From the NCBI GenBank assembly GCA_002914805.1, contig JXTB01000122.1, positions 752,616 through 816,615 on the forward strand: DNA of 64,000 nucleotides, in the 5' to 3' direction. Positions 24,089 to 34,443 of the stretch are shown one piece after another (positions within the stretch are counted from its first letter, which is position 1; every line of letters starts with the position of its first letter). Origin of the DNA: Parasponia andersonii (Eukaryota; Streptophyta; Magnoliopsida; Rosales; Cannabaceae). Both the position numbers and the translations under genes were made by a program. The notes under the pieces were generated by a model, which saw nothing but the letters and a program-made list of their open reading frames with translations, was not told the origin of the DNA and searched no databases.

Positions 24089-26161
24089 ATGGCTGCAGCT
24101 CAGATCAGTAGTAAGCTCTACTCGAAAGCTTTTGTTCTATTCATGTGCCTAATTGTCTCCACACTTGGACAGAGCATACTAAGCTGTGAGAATACTACTA
24201 ATACCTCATCTCAAGATATCTCTGGCTTTCACTGCACTAGTAGTAAAAATGGATCACTGAACCGATGTGGGACATTCGCCATTCTTCGAACCAATTCATA
24301 CTTCTCTTCACTTTCCAACTTGAGCTTTTACTTGGGCATCAATCGGTTCGTGGTTGCTGAGGCTAATGGCATTTCTCCAGAGACTGAGTTTCTCCCCAGA
24401 GATCAGCCTTTGTTGATACCAATCGATTGTCAATGCGACGTCGGGTTGTTTCAGGCTCGGTTGGCGAAAACCACTCTTAAAGGGGAGAGCTTTTCTGGGA
24501 TTGCTGAATCTTTGGAGGGCTTGACAACTTGCAAAGCCATCAAAGATAAGAACCCGGGTGTGCCACCTTGGAATCTTGGTAATAAAGTTAGCTTACTGAT
24601 TCCACTGCCTTGTGCTTGTCCTTCATCTGAAGTTGGTTCAACATCATATCTCTTGGTCACTTATCCGGTTACTCCAGGTGATACAATTTCTAACTTGGCC
24701 ATTAAGTTCAATACCACTAAAGAAGCTATCATCTCTGCAAATAACAGATCTTTTGGAGCCTTTAGACCAGAAGAAAGCTTAACACCTTTTACATCTCTCG
24801 TTGTCCCAGTTAGCAGTAAGCCTGTTTTTGGTGCACTCGCGAAACCCCGCGAACCCAACTTGCGTCTTCCAGCAACTAGTATCCCGGTGATTAGTCCACA
24901 CAAGAAGAAATCGAAGATGGGGAGGATTGGATTGTATATTGCTCTTAGTGGGATCTTTGTTGGAGTTAGCATTGCAGTTGCAGCCGCTTTCTTGGTAATC
25001 AAGGTGAAGAAGAAGCAGAGTTTATTATGCAAGGGATCGGGTGATATGGAGCTTCAACAGCTAAGTCTCAGCGTAAGAACCATAAGTGACAAGAAAGTGT
25101 CGTTTGAGGGATCTAATCAGGATCCTCTCGACGGTCAGACCGTTGCCAGCACAACACCCCGGAAGGCGCATGTGGAGACTTTCACAGTTGAGGAGCTGAA
25201 GAAGGCAACAGAGGACTTCAGTTCAAGCAACCAAATTGAGGGTTCTGTGTACCATGGTCGTCTCAATGGGAAGAACTTAGCTATAAAGCACATACGGCAA
25301 GATATCATCTCCAAGATTGAGTTCGGTCTCTTCAAGGGCGCAATTCACCACCGTCCAAACATAATAAGTTTGTTGGGGACATGTTTGACAGAGGAGGGTC
25401 CTGATTCGTATCTGGTTTTTGAGTATGCCAAAAATGGATCTTTGAAGGATTGGCTCCATGGTGGATTAGCAATGAAAAACCAATTCATTGCCTCTTGCTA
25501 TTGTTTCTTGACATGGAGCCAAAGGCTGAAGATCTGTCTTGATGTGGCCATGGCCTTACAGTATATGCACCACAGAATGGACCCCTGTTATGTCCATAGA
25601 AATGTCAAGAGCCGAAACATCTTCGTAGATGAAGAATTCAATGCAAAAATTGGGAATTTCGGCATGGCGAAGTGCGTAGAAGATGATACAGCAGACCCCC
25701 AAATCTGTTCAACCAATCCGGCAACTTGGAGCCTTGGTTATTTGGCTCCTGAGTACATTCACCAAGGAGTAATCTCCCCAAGCATGGACATTTTCGCTTA
25801 TGGGGTTGTTTTGCTTGAGGTTTTATCCGGTCAAACTCCAATTTCCAGGCCGAATGAGAAGGGGGGATGCACTATTTTGCTGTCTGAGAAAGTCAAGTTC
25901 ATATTGGAGTCGGAAAACGCAGAGGAGCTAAGGGAATGGATGGACGTTGCATTAGGCGAAAACTATTCGTTTGACGCAGCTGTTACATTGGCCAATTTGG
26001 CCAGAGCTTGCATAGAGGAAGACCCTGCTTTGAGACCAACAGCAGAGGAAGTTGTTGAGAAATTGTCAAGACTAGTTGAAGAGGCACCACAAGGGGAGTG
26101 TAGTTTGATTAGTCAGAGCTCTTCAAAATCCCTTGTCAAGGCTGCAGCAACCAATATGTGA
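24089..26161 (+). CDS. LysM receptor-like kinase, LYK4/LYK5 type, predicted pseudokinase
   Basis: A 690-residue single-exon reading frame. The ATG at 24,089 is chosen because it begins a signal peptide (hydrophobic core AFVLFMCLIV, residues 14-23); the open frame extends slightly upstream only from a GTG. The ectodomain has three LysM-like blocks (about 60-108, 118-172, 190-240) separated by Cys-x-Cys pairs at 114/116 and 175/177, the family hallmark. One membrane helix (about 279-305) is followed by a basic stop-transfer KVKKK. The kinase domain (about 365-662) keeps the ATP-site Lys (LAIK, K400) and APE (YLAPEY). It has a poor Gly loop (IEGSVYHG), HRN instead of HRD (503-505) and NFG instead of DFG (523-525). 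Arabidopsis LYK4/LYK5 and legume NFR5-type co-receptors are similarly degenerate and signal through an active partner such as CERK1 in chitin or Nod-factor perception. A plasma-membrane role is inferred; the exact orthologue is not fixed. Confidence 0.93.
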   Translation: MAAAQISSKLYSKAFVLFMCLIVSTLGQSILSCENTTNTSSQDISGFHCTSSKNGSLNRCGTFAILRTNSYFSSLSNLSFYLGINRFVVAEANGISPETEFLPRDQPLLIPIDCQCDVGLFQARLAKTTLKGESFSGIAESLEGLTTCKAIKDKNPGVPPWNLGNKVSLLIPLPCACPSSEVGSTSYLLVTYPVTPGDTISNLAIKFNTTKEAIISANNRSFGAFRPEESLTPFTSLVVPVSSKPVFGALAKPREPNLRLPATSIPVISPHKKKSKMGRIGLYIALSGIFVGVSIAVAAAFLVIKVKKKQSLLCKGSGDMELQQLSLSVRTISDKKVSFEGSNQDPLDGQTVASTTPRKAHVETFTVEELKKATEDFSSSNQIEGSVYHGRLNGKNLAIKHIRQDIISKIEFGLFKGAIHHRPNIISLLGTCLTEEGPDSYLVFEYAKNGSLKDWLHGGLAMKNQFIASCYCFLTWSQRLKICLDVAMALQYMHHRMDPCYVHRNVKSRNIFVDEEFNAKIGNFGMAKCVEDDTADPQICSTNPATWSLGYLAPEYIHQGVISPSMDIFAYGVVLLEVLSGQTPISRPNEKGGCTILLSEKVKFILESENAEELREWMDVALGENYSFDAAVTLANLARACIEEDPALRPTAEEVVEKLSRLVEEAPQGECSLISQSSSKSLVKAAATNM

Positions 26162-27880
26162 ATACATCTCCTTTTTGGATCCAAAAAGAAAATGTTATGA
26201 ATGGTCATTTTAACGTTTTAAGGCTTAGGCTTGTGGTAGTATGTTTCCTGTATCGTATATATGAAGTTAAGAATATGAATTGCATATAAGGAGCAGTTTT
26301 CAATTATATATTCTGTGCAATAGTATTTTTTAAGAAGATTTTTTTAAAACGAGACTTAACTGAAAATAACTTACTCGCTCATCACTATTTAAAGTTTGAA
26401 TCCTAACTCTCAAACTCATATGTATATCTTTCAAATTTATGGCCAACTGAGGTAGTCTCACTAAGCTTCAAGATGACTTTTCTAAAACTCATGAAATCTA
26501 TAACCGATAGTCATCCTGAAAAGTAGTCATGAAAAAATCAATTAGCTTAAATTACTCTAACCAGGTCCAAATCTCTTGATACCGTTGTCTACTAATTTGA
26601 GAAGAAAAGGTACAAGGCTCATTAATCTTGCATTTGTTTCGTTAATTTCGCATTGCTCTGCCGCATCGAGACAAGCGTTGATTGACCATTTCAGTCAAAA
26701 GAATAGCCATTAAGAATCAATCCTGAACTAATTATACAATAATATAATCTGGAGTGCAACGAAGTCTATCTGAAAAAACAAAAAATTTAGACTTTTAATA
26801 GAGCTGCCAAATACACCCGGACTATTGGAATTTTTTAAGGTTCAAATGACAAAAATGCCGTGGAAATTTAATTAATATTTGATTCATTATTGGTAATCCA
26901 ACAACCAAATGTGTCTTTTTGGTTGTTGAAGCTTCACCAATAGATGTCAGATATGTATGTAAGATAAAAACAAGGAAAAGACTAAATACAACATGAAAGT
27001 TGACTAGGGGCGAGCCTTTTTATGTGGTCGTCAAAATAGGTATATTCTTGTAACTTGTAATATGAATTCTTAAGAGAATATTTACTATTCGGTAATGAAA
27101 AAAATGGTACAGAGAACGAGTTCTTAAGAAAGAATTTAAAATCCAGAGCCAAAAGAAGAAAGAAAGAATTGAAAATAAGTTTCTTCTTAATTCTTATTTG
27201 TACTGATTATATGAAGGATTCACTAAATTAGTATCCGAAATGCGTGAATAAATAAATAGCAAACATGCACCACCCCTTATGTATTTTATATTCTCGTTAA
27301 GACCTATTATATATTAACAAGCATGTATGACCCCTTAATGGATAAAAATTTACGAGAAGGCGAGTGAGTTGATTTGCGGATATTTGGTATACTACCATGA
27401 TTAAAATAGGTTCAATTGCATAAACCATTTGCCACTTGAGCCCTTCTCCTCTGAGCTTCGTGCGCCTTTTTATCATGGCTATGTCATTGTAAGTACCATT
27501 TCTAGTGGCAATTCGATGGCATTGTAGGTTCCAATTTTATTTTATAGTTTCAATTTTTAATTTTTGGACTTTTACCTAGTCATTCTCTACAAGCTTCTAC
27601 CTGTTTTCCAAGCATAAAGAGCTACGGCTACTCATGAAATTTTCTTGGCAAGCAAGAAAATTCTAGTAGTTGAAATTGTCTAAACCTTTAATTATAAAAC
27701 AGTAACTGGTTTGTGTTTAAAAGGCTTCACCGCCTTTACAAACTACTGCTAGAAGAATTGGAAAATGAAAAACCAAATAAAACACGTACAAGAATAGTAC
27801 TACTGAAATAACAATCAACGAATATAAATAAGTGAATGGATCGACCACAAACAATCTGATGACATATATATATACAATGT
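26162..27880. other. Intergenic region between the LysM receptor and CML genes
   Basis: No gene is supported. The 3' UTR of the receptor gene should occupy the first few hundred bases. A perfect inverted repeat (CAACAACCAAA, 8-nt loop, TTTGGTTGTTG) lies at 26,899-26,928. Confidence 0.5.
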
Positions 27881-28357
27881 TCACAACATCATGACCACAA
27901 ACTCATCAAAATTGAGAACACCATCACCGTTGAGATCAAATCTAGCAATCATGACCTTACACTCGTCGACGCTTTTGGACTCACCAAGTCTACTAAGCAT
28001 TCTCTTAAGACTTTTGGGGGTAATACAACCACAACCATCCATCTCATACATCTTAAAAGCCTCTCTCAAGTCTTTCACCTTCTCCTCTTCTCTCCCTCCT
28101 TCTACAAAGTTAACAAAGTCCTCCAATCCCAGTGACCCGTCTCCGTCGGTGTCCAAGAACTGCACCGCCTCCTCGGCCTCAGCCTCCGAAAGCTCCCCGC
28201 CTATTGCCCCGACGCATTGTTGCAACTCTGACGGCGATATTCTGCCGTCGCCGTTGGAATCAAAGTGATTGAAAACACGTTCATATTGTGAGACTTTGTC
28301 CATATGCATGGTATGTATTATATTCTCTAATTTTGGTTCGTGTATAAAGGTCTCCAA
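27881..28357 (-). CDS. Calmodulin-like protein with four EF-hands (one degenerate)
   Basis: A 158-residue intronless frame. EF1 loop D33-E44 ([12 protein letters not shown]) and EF4 loop D141-E152 ([12 protein letters not shown]) fit the canonical 12-residue calcium loop. EF2 D69-D80 ([12 protein letters not shown]) has Asp at position 12. EF3 at 105-116 begins with Glu, has Cys at position 5 and Ser at position 12, so it is unlikely to bind calcium. The domain spacing is that of two EF pairs joined by a linker near residues 86-96. It resembles the CML37/38/39-type stress-induced sensors, but no definite orthologue is claimed. An alternative start at M17 or M19 would remove the non-conserved N-terminus. 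Expected role: cytosolic or nuclear calcium sensor. Confidence 0.92.
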   Translation of the reverse strand: METFIHEPKLENIIHTMHMDKVSQYERVFNHFDSNGDGRISPSELQQCVGAIGGELSEAEAEEAVQFLDTDGDGSLGLEDFVNFVEGGREEEKVKDLREAFKMYEMDGCGCITPKSLKRMLSRLGESKSVDECKVMIARFDLNGDGVLNFDEFVVMML

Positions 28358-28493
28358 AACGAAAATGAGTGTGACAAATTAACGAGGAAAGTTTTAGACG
28401 TAGTAATTTTGGAGCTCAAACTTGATGAAAATCCTTAGCAAGAACAAGATAACATATATATGTAATTGAAATTTGAAAAAAAAAAAAAAATGG

Positions 28494-28523
28494 GAGAGAG
28501 GGAGAGAGAGAGAGAGAGGAGGG
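28494..28523. repeat. (GA)n/(CT)n microsatellite in the CML leader
   Basis: An almost pure GA run on plus, CT on the transcribed sense. It lies between the TATA-like site and the CML start codon, so it is probably in the 5' UTR. CT-rich leaders are common in plant core promoters. Confidence 0.75.
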
Positions 28524-28575
28524 AAAATGGCTCTTTCGAATTGAAACCCACGAGGGACTTGAGAGATCTTTCTTT

Positions 28576-28590
28576 ATCTATATATATAAT
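28576..28590 (-). promoter_or_regulatory. TATA-like box of the CML gene
   Basis: The minus strand reads ATTATATATATAG, about 220 bp upstream of the start codon. The CT microsatellite lies between them, which would give a leader of roughly 190 nt. Confidence 0.5.
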
Positions 28591-28594
28591 AATG

Positions 28595-28698
28595 CCGCGT
28601 GTCGTGGTTGACCAACCAACTTGTGGGAGGGGCGTACGTTCCTTCGTATGAAAAAGTGGGCATTTTCGTAATATATGAAGAGAAAAAGACCGTTGACC
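28595..28698. promoter_or_regulatory. CGCG box and two W-boxes upstream of the CML TATA
   Basis: CCGCGT at 28,595-28,600 fits the vCGCGb site bound by calmodulin-binding CAMTA factors. TTGACC at 28,608-28,613 and at 28,693-28,698 fits the WRKY W-box core with following pyrimidine. All lie within about 120 bp upstream (minus sense) of the TATA-like box. Together they suggest stress- or elicitor-linked control of the CML gene. Motif presence is seen; function is inferred. Confidence 0.4.
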
Positions 28699-31123
28699 AG
28701 AAAGTTTGCTGACAAAAATGTTTTGTGAGGGTGATGGCAAATTCCACAAAAGTGTTTATAAATGGAATCTTCAAAGCTAGAAAAAATTTGTAGTTGTAAA
28801 TGCAGTTTTTTTTTTATTTTATTAAATTTTTTTTGGTACAAAATAAAAAATAATGACCGACTTTCTATTCAACGAATTCTAGAAGAAGAGGAAGAAGTTA
28901 ATTTGCAACAATCCAAATATACAACCGCCAAAAGTGCTTCAACCACCAATTACGAGTCCAAAAAGGTACTTTGCTTCCTAGTTCCTACTCGTGTTTTAAC
29001 CCCTCAAGTTGTTCTTACAACAATTACTATGTCGAAAATTGAGATATGTAATCTTAATTTTGTTATTATTGAGTACAGTTTTGTAAAATATATACCGTGG
29101 CAATATTTAATTGTGTGTAAACTTACTTCCAAAATACAAGTTTATGTAAACTTTGTTTGCTTTCTTGAAAGACTAGTACTTTTGATATTCATTATTGTAT
29201 TCTATTTGGTTAGGATAAAAACCAAGAATTGCGTTAGTTGTTAATTTTTTCTTGAAACATAAAAATAATTGTATTTATAAACTTACAGGATAAAATCATG
29301 GACTTGCCACTGTTAATAATGTTCAAAGTTGGTTATTTTCGAAGTTTTTGTGACTAAAGCTGCGTCTTTCTCTATAATATTGTCTTTTTAGCAAAATTGA
29401 GAGAGCACAAAAATGAGCATATACATCCCCGAAATGAGACATGACCCGTTTGAGAGGAATATTCCGTACATGACTTATTGTGTCGACAAATTTCAAGTCA
29501 ATGCATACACGTAAGAACAACTTGATAAAAATTAGTGAGAATAAAATTATAGGGAAATAAAATAAAAAACGGGCTATAAATTATCTAAGTGATGATAAGT
29601 GCAGGAATATTTCTTCTTCTTCAAAAAAAAAAAGGATAGTGAAGGCATAATAATAGAAACAAAAACAATAACTGCATAAGTGTAGAAAAAACTAGGTCTG
29701 GAACTATCAGTATATAAGAGAAAATGATACGAACTATGGGGAAAAGATAAAAATTATATAAGAGGGGCACATGCTCCCAACCTACCTAACATAGGTTCGT
29801 CACTGATTACTAATATTGGTGATCACTGATCACACACCTTACCTTACCATATTAAGGTTCGAAATTCAGACCCTACCACCTATCAAAAAAATACAGAAAC
29901 AAACAAAAATCTGCTGAACTTCACTTGTATAAATTGATATGATAGCTAAGGACAACGTAATATTGTTGAAGCATTAAAGAAACACATTGCTTGCTTCTTG
30001 TTCTAAATATATTTATATATATTTAAGTTCATCAAAATGGATGGTTGACTGAATATTAAAGAGTTCGACAGATAGACTTGTAGTATTATTCGGTTTGATA
30101 AAAAATGCATAAGGGATAAGGCCATGAATATGTATAAATATAGTTTCTATTCGACACGAGTTAAACTATCTCATTTTAGTGCTATTAAAAATTTGTCGAT
30201 CAATTGGTCCCAGAAAACAAGCTTCTAATTTAATGTCTTACTTACTTATAATTAGTTGTCAAACTTGTCAAGCTCCATTAAAATAGATTGCTTTTGAAGA
30301 TGAACTATCTAGATACCACATAGTACATCGTCCTCCCCCCCACCCCCTCTCATTGGTTAGGTGTTTAATCTCATATATACACTTTTTCTTTTATTTAAAA
30401 TTAACGTTGTGGAATCAAACTGTGACTGATGTTATATCAAATAAAATCTATCTACAATAACCTCACATAGATTATTCGGGAATCGGGACACAATTCGAAG
30501 CTGAACAAAGTTAATTTTTGGTCATGAGCGCCGCCGCATATTTGAGGCCTATATATTTACGAAATATAAATTTAGAGCACCTTGTGGATTAATATTCTAG
30601 TTAATTAATCTGCAGATAGTAATAAACACCATATGCTTGCCATAATTCCCCCAAAAAAAAGGGGGTAGTTGGGGGTTGAAACGAGGCCGACTTGGAAATT
30701 TGCTGGGATTCTGTCTAATGTCTTATGAGTTATGATTGCAAAATGACACCAAGTACTAAAGAAATAATATAAAAAGAGAAAAGAAGACTGGATGCGCAAT
30801 CAACAGACAACAGCACTGCTAATACATTTTCACACATTAGGTGTCCTGCTAATACCCATCATCTTGTCCCTATGAAAAAATTTAAAATCACAGTAATTGA
30901 TGCATGGCTATTGCTTAAAAGAGTGAATCTGAAATAATAGACATCCTAGCTACCATCACCAGCCTTAAGCTGTAGTTATAAAGAGCTACACACATCATAA
31001 CCTGACTTTTATTCTCTTTCTAAAAATATTCCAAACTCATTGTTACAAGCTTAATAACCGGCTCAGCCTTCAATATATATAAATGTCTAAACTTTTAAAC
31101 TCCGGCTTTCCATGTTTAACACA

Positions 31124-31167
<44 letters not shown>

Positions 31168-31350
31168 AAACTCTGAATCAAAACATTTCCAAGCTTCATT
31201 AAAAGAAGAATAAAAAATCCAGGCCCTAATACATATACTTTAAAGCACTTATTGACATAGAAAACGATGCGTAACTATGATGCTTGCGGGAACGCATGTA
31301 GTGCTTGTTTAGGTGAAGGATAATGCCCAATGCGGTTTTCTCAAGGCAGA
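28699..31350. other. Intergenic region between the CML and DUF247 genes
   Basis: No gene is supported; a 160-residue open frame at 28,762-29,244 (+) is low-complexity. A SINE-like piece lies at about 29,765-29,891 and a (TA)n tract at about 31,128-31,165. Confidence 0.5.
29765..29891 (+). mobile_element. Possible SINE remnant
   Basis: GGTTCGAAATTC near 29,860 resembles the RNA polymerase III B box and is followed by CCACCTATC and a run of seven A, a common plant SINE 3' end. The A box is not clear and no target duplication was found. Confidence 0.3.
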
Positions 31351-31354
31351 TGTG

Positions 31355-31500
31355 TTATAAGAAAAATGGTCTATAGTAACGACTTTTGTCGTCACTATAG
31401 ATTGGGTCTATAGACAAAATCATTGTAATATAGTCGTTTTATAGATCGGCCGGTATAGACCCCTACAACGATGATATATTTTGTGAACCTCACCAAAAAT
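31355..31500. mobile_element. CACTA-type subterminal repeat remnant
   Basis: After AAGAAAAATGG, the sequence CTATAGTAACGAC...GTCGTCACTATAG forms a near-perfect hairpin and is followed by GGGTCTATAGAC. This is typical of the subterminal region of plant CACTA transposons, whose ends often read CACTACAAGAAAAATGG. The terminal CACTA itself is mutated or missing. Only this fragment remains. Confidence 0.45.
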
Positions 31501-31579
31501 GCACGTTGTATTTTTGGGTTTACAGGTCATCACTCAAATACTCATAATCTTCTCAAAATATAAGACTTGGGGTGTTACA
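31501..31579 (-). mobile_element. Edge of an LTR-type element truncating DUF247 gene 1
   Basis: Minus-sense sequence starting at 31,579 reads TGTAACACCCCAAGTC, a start typical of plant Ty3 LTRs. It begins exactly where the reading frame of DUF247 gene 1 leaves the family consensus (HPWAL, then unrelated residues). The other end and a target duplication were not found, so it may be a truncated insert. Confidence 0.45.
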
Positions 31580-32862
31580 GTAAGAGCCCAAGGATGGTTG
31601 AAATAATCACGCATAAGCACTGTCCAATATCTTGGACAACTGCGCTTACAATGCATATTAACTTGTGCAGCAAGTAGGAAATAGTAGTTTTCTTTGACAT
31701 AAGTGTCTGTGTAAAGCTGATTGAAGAATTTGGTGGCATCCTCAACATTCAACCAGTTTTGAACCACTCCGCTGTCACAAAGTATGTCCATGTCAGTTGT
31801 TGTATTAATGAGGTTGTCCATGAGAATAGCATAAGAGGTTTTTGCAGCTTCATACCCTGGACAACACTGCTCCAAGCACATGAGGTTTCGAAAAATCGGC
31901 TTTGTGGTCTCCTCAATAAGTAGTGGTGGAATTTCAAGGACACCCTTTGAAAATTTTATATCCAAGATAGATTTTGAATCTTTAGCCTTTCTGAATTTGA
32001 CTCCAGCCTCCTTGAGTCTACTAGCTGAAGGCATTGGTTTCCAAGGGATTTTTGCTTTATACATGTTAGAAAAATAAACCAATGAGCTTCTCAAAAGATC
32101 AAGAATGTGTTTCGTTCCTTTCAACTTATCAAAATCATGTGGCTGAACTGGCGGTTGTGTGGTTGAGAAAATGTTGCCAAAGAAGTCAATGGCAAGTTGA
32201 ACAAGGGTTTTCCTGTCAATGGATGTATCTTTGGTTAAGTGGAACAGAGTGTCAAGCACCAGCCAGGGGATTTGGTTCTCAAGCAATATCAGGTCATGGT
32301 GGAGAAATTGAAGAAGACAAGACATTTTGAATATTGGGTCGTTCTCATCTCTAAGATCCTTGTAGCCTTTCTTGCGGAATAGCTCTATGAGGAAGCAACC
32401 ATCAAGTGCCAAAACATGTGTAAATTCTTTCAAACTCATACTGACTGGTTCAGCATAGTACTCTAGAGCCACTTCGAGATGTCTACCAACGGCGTTGATG
32501 AAGTCCTTTAGCCTTGATTCGTCATCAACACCAGGACTCGTCTAAGAGCTAGAGATGAGGCCTTTCAAGTATCTAAATTTGATTTTCTGTGTTTCTTGCA
32601 TGACAAGTCGTTTCATGTAGTGAAAGGGCCCAATGGAAAATGCATTAGGGACATAAGCATTTTCGTTATGCCTGGAGATTATGGTTGGGACTCTGAAGAT
32701 GCAGTGCTTAAGCGGCCTGAACAAGCTGTCATCAGCTATTGACTTCTCTAAATCAGTTGCCAATCCATTGACATCATCAATTGTTATAACATGTTCTCCT
32801 GATCCAGCCTGATCTGCTGCCATTTTCTGGGTTTCCTTCGTTTTATCAAAAAGTTCGTACAA
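31534..32862 (-). pseudogene. DUF247 (UPF0481) gene 1, broken
   Basis: The N-terminal part (32,545-32,862) has the family signatures IFRVPTIISRHNENAY and PNAFSIGPFHY. The remainder (31,534-32,541) has FTHVLALDGCFLIELF, LLQFLHHDLILLENQIPW, LEQCCPGYEAAKTSYAILMDNLINT and FNHPWAL. The two parts are in the same frame, separated by one TAG at 32,542-32,544. After HPWAL the usual C-terminal membrane helix is gone: the frame runs into LTR-like sequence (TVTPQVLYFEKIMSI) and stops. The family start is probably MAADQAGSGE (about 32,823). With a premature stop and no anchor it is probably a pseudogene. Readthrough or a sequencing error could explain the stop, but not the tail. Confidence 0.85.
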
Positions 32863-33057
32863 ATAAAAAATTCGAAGAAATTAAGGAAAAGAATATATAG
32901 CACTCACACTTTTGAACAAAATGAGTAAACAAAGGACACTTTGGTCTAATTTGACAGCTATATTATCATAAAGTCTAAGTACGTTTCTGAACTTCTATAA
33001 GGAAAAGTTGGCTCGGCTTTTTGCTGCACAAGGACGGGACATTTCTCTAGTACTTAA

Positions 33058-33116
<59 letters not shown>

Positions 33117-34443
33117 TTTGCTAAACACTAATTTGATTTATTCATATTAGATGTGGGAATATGTAAGAATTCCATCGGTTTACTCATAGAATAAAGTTCG
33201 AGCTAGAATATTGAATTATTGATTAATTAATCATTGACACGTGAATCAGCTTCAAGTTTCCAAATCACATTTAGGTTGTACATTATAGCAAGATGGGAAG
33301 TTACTTTTCTTTAATTTTTCTATTTTTTTTTCCTTTGGAAATCAGAATTCGTTGGAACAAATAAATAAAATAGAAAGCTTTTCAAAAGAGGGCTCACTCG
33401 TACGCTTTGTAACAAAGAACAGTCTATGTTAAGGAGGATTTATGCTCTACTTCACTAAAAGTGTAACGAGTTCATACGTGTGAAGTAACTAAATTTGGAA
33501 ATGGCCATAACCCTGGATTCTTGTTTTTGTTTTTTTTTTTTAATAACGCTTCGAGGATTCAGTTATTCGTTACTTTGCAGCTATCACTCATCAAAGACTG
33601 CCGCAGTCTGAGTAATTAGAGAGAAGTTTTGATGTACCACAATTCGAAAATAACGATGAAAACAAAATTAAGGATACATTTAGTATAAGATTCGAATTTT
33701 ATTCGTTTAGTATAGAATTCGAATTTTATTCTACAAATTTAAAGACAATTTTCAGGAAGAAAGTTAGAAAAATTTTAAAAGATTAATATTTTTGCAATAA
33801 CTAAATTCAACCTTGTCTATGGTTATACGTTCTACGGTGAACTTATAAGGTATTTTTTCAGTTAGACTCAGTTTAATTTCCGTTAGGTAAAAAAAAAAAG
33901 ATCTACTGTCATGTTATAGTACCAAAATGAGTGCACATCTCTGAAGGAAACTTTTGATGTAGCCGAATATTCGCCAAAAAAACAATAATGATAATAATAA
34001 TAGCAACGATGATGACGATGAATAACTGAATGAATGAATAAAATTAATAAATAACCAACTACCCGCTAATGTTTAAGGAGTCCCCAAGGTACGGGCTTCA
34101 CTAATTCTAATTCACAAACGTAAAATTAAGACCCAAAAAGATGACTCAGAAAAAACAAGGGAACTTAGCCAAAATGTCTCATCTGGAATAAGCAACAAAA
34201 ATGCATACCCAATTATTCATTGATTCGCTAGTAATATATAATACCATAAATCATTATCACACATTAACAAGAGGTAAACTCTCCAAGGAATTTTTTTTTT
34301 TTCCGCTTTGCAAAAAGGAAAAAATGGTTACAAAAATGGCATAATATAGAAACTGTAAGAAATTACAACGATGACATTGGACCTCGCCTAGCATAGATGG
34401 CGAGAATATACTATCAGGGAAAAGGAAAAAATAATGCTACACA
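32863..34443. other. Spacer between DUF247 genes 1 and 2
   Basis: No gene is supported. A long (TA)n tract lies at 33,060-33,114, with AT-rich and poly-T stretches elsewhere. The upstream region of gene 1 lies at the left and the downstream region of gene 2 at the right. Confidence 0.5.
33060..33114. repeat. (TA)n microsatellite
   Basis: An uninterrupted alternating TA run of about 55 bp upstream of DUF247 gene 1. Confidence 0.9.

Noticed and set aside
28762-29244. 160-residue open frame (+)
   Set aside because: AT-rich, with runs of Phe, Ile and Val; no domain, and no promoter or splice signal was identified.
30648-30665. CCCCC-A8-GGGGG hairpin
   Set aside because: Too short and low complexity; likely chance.
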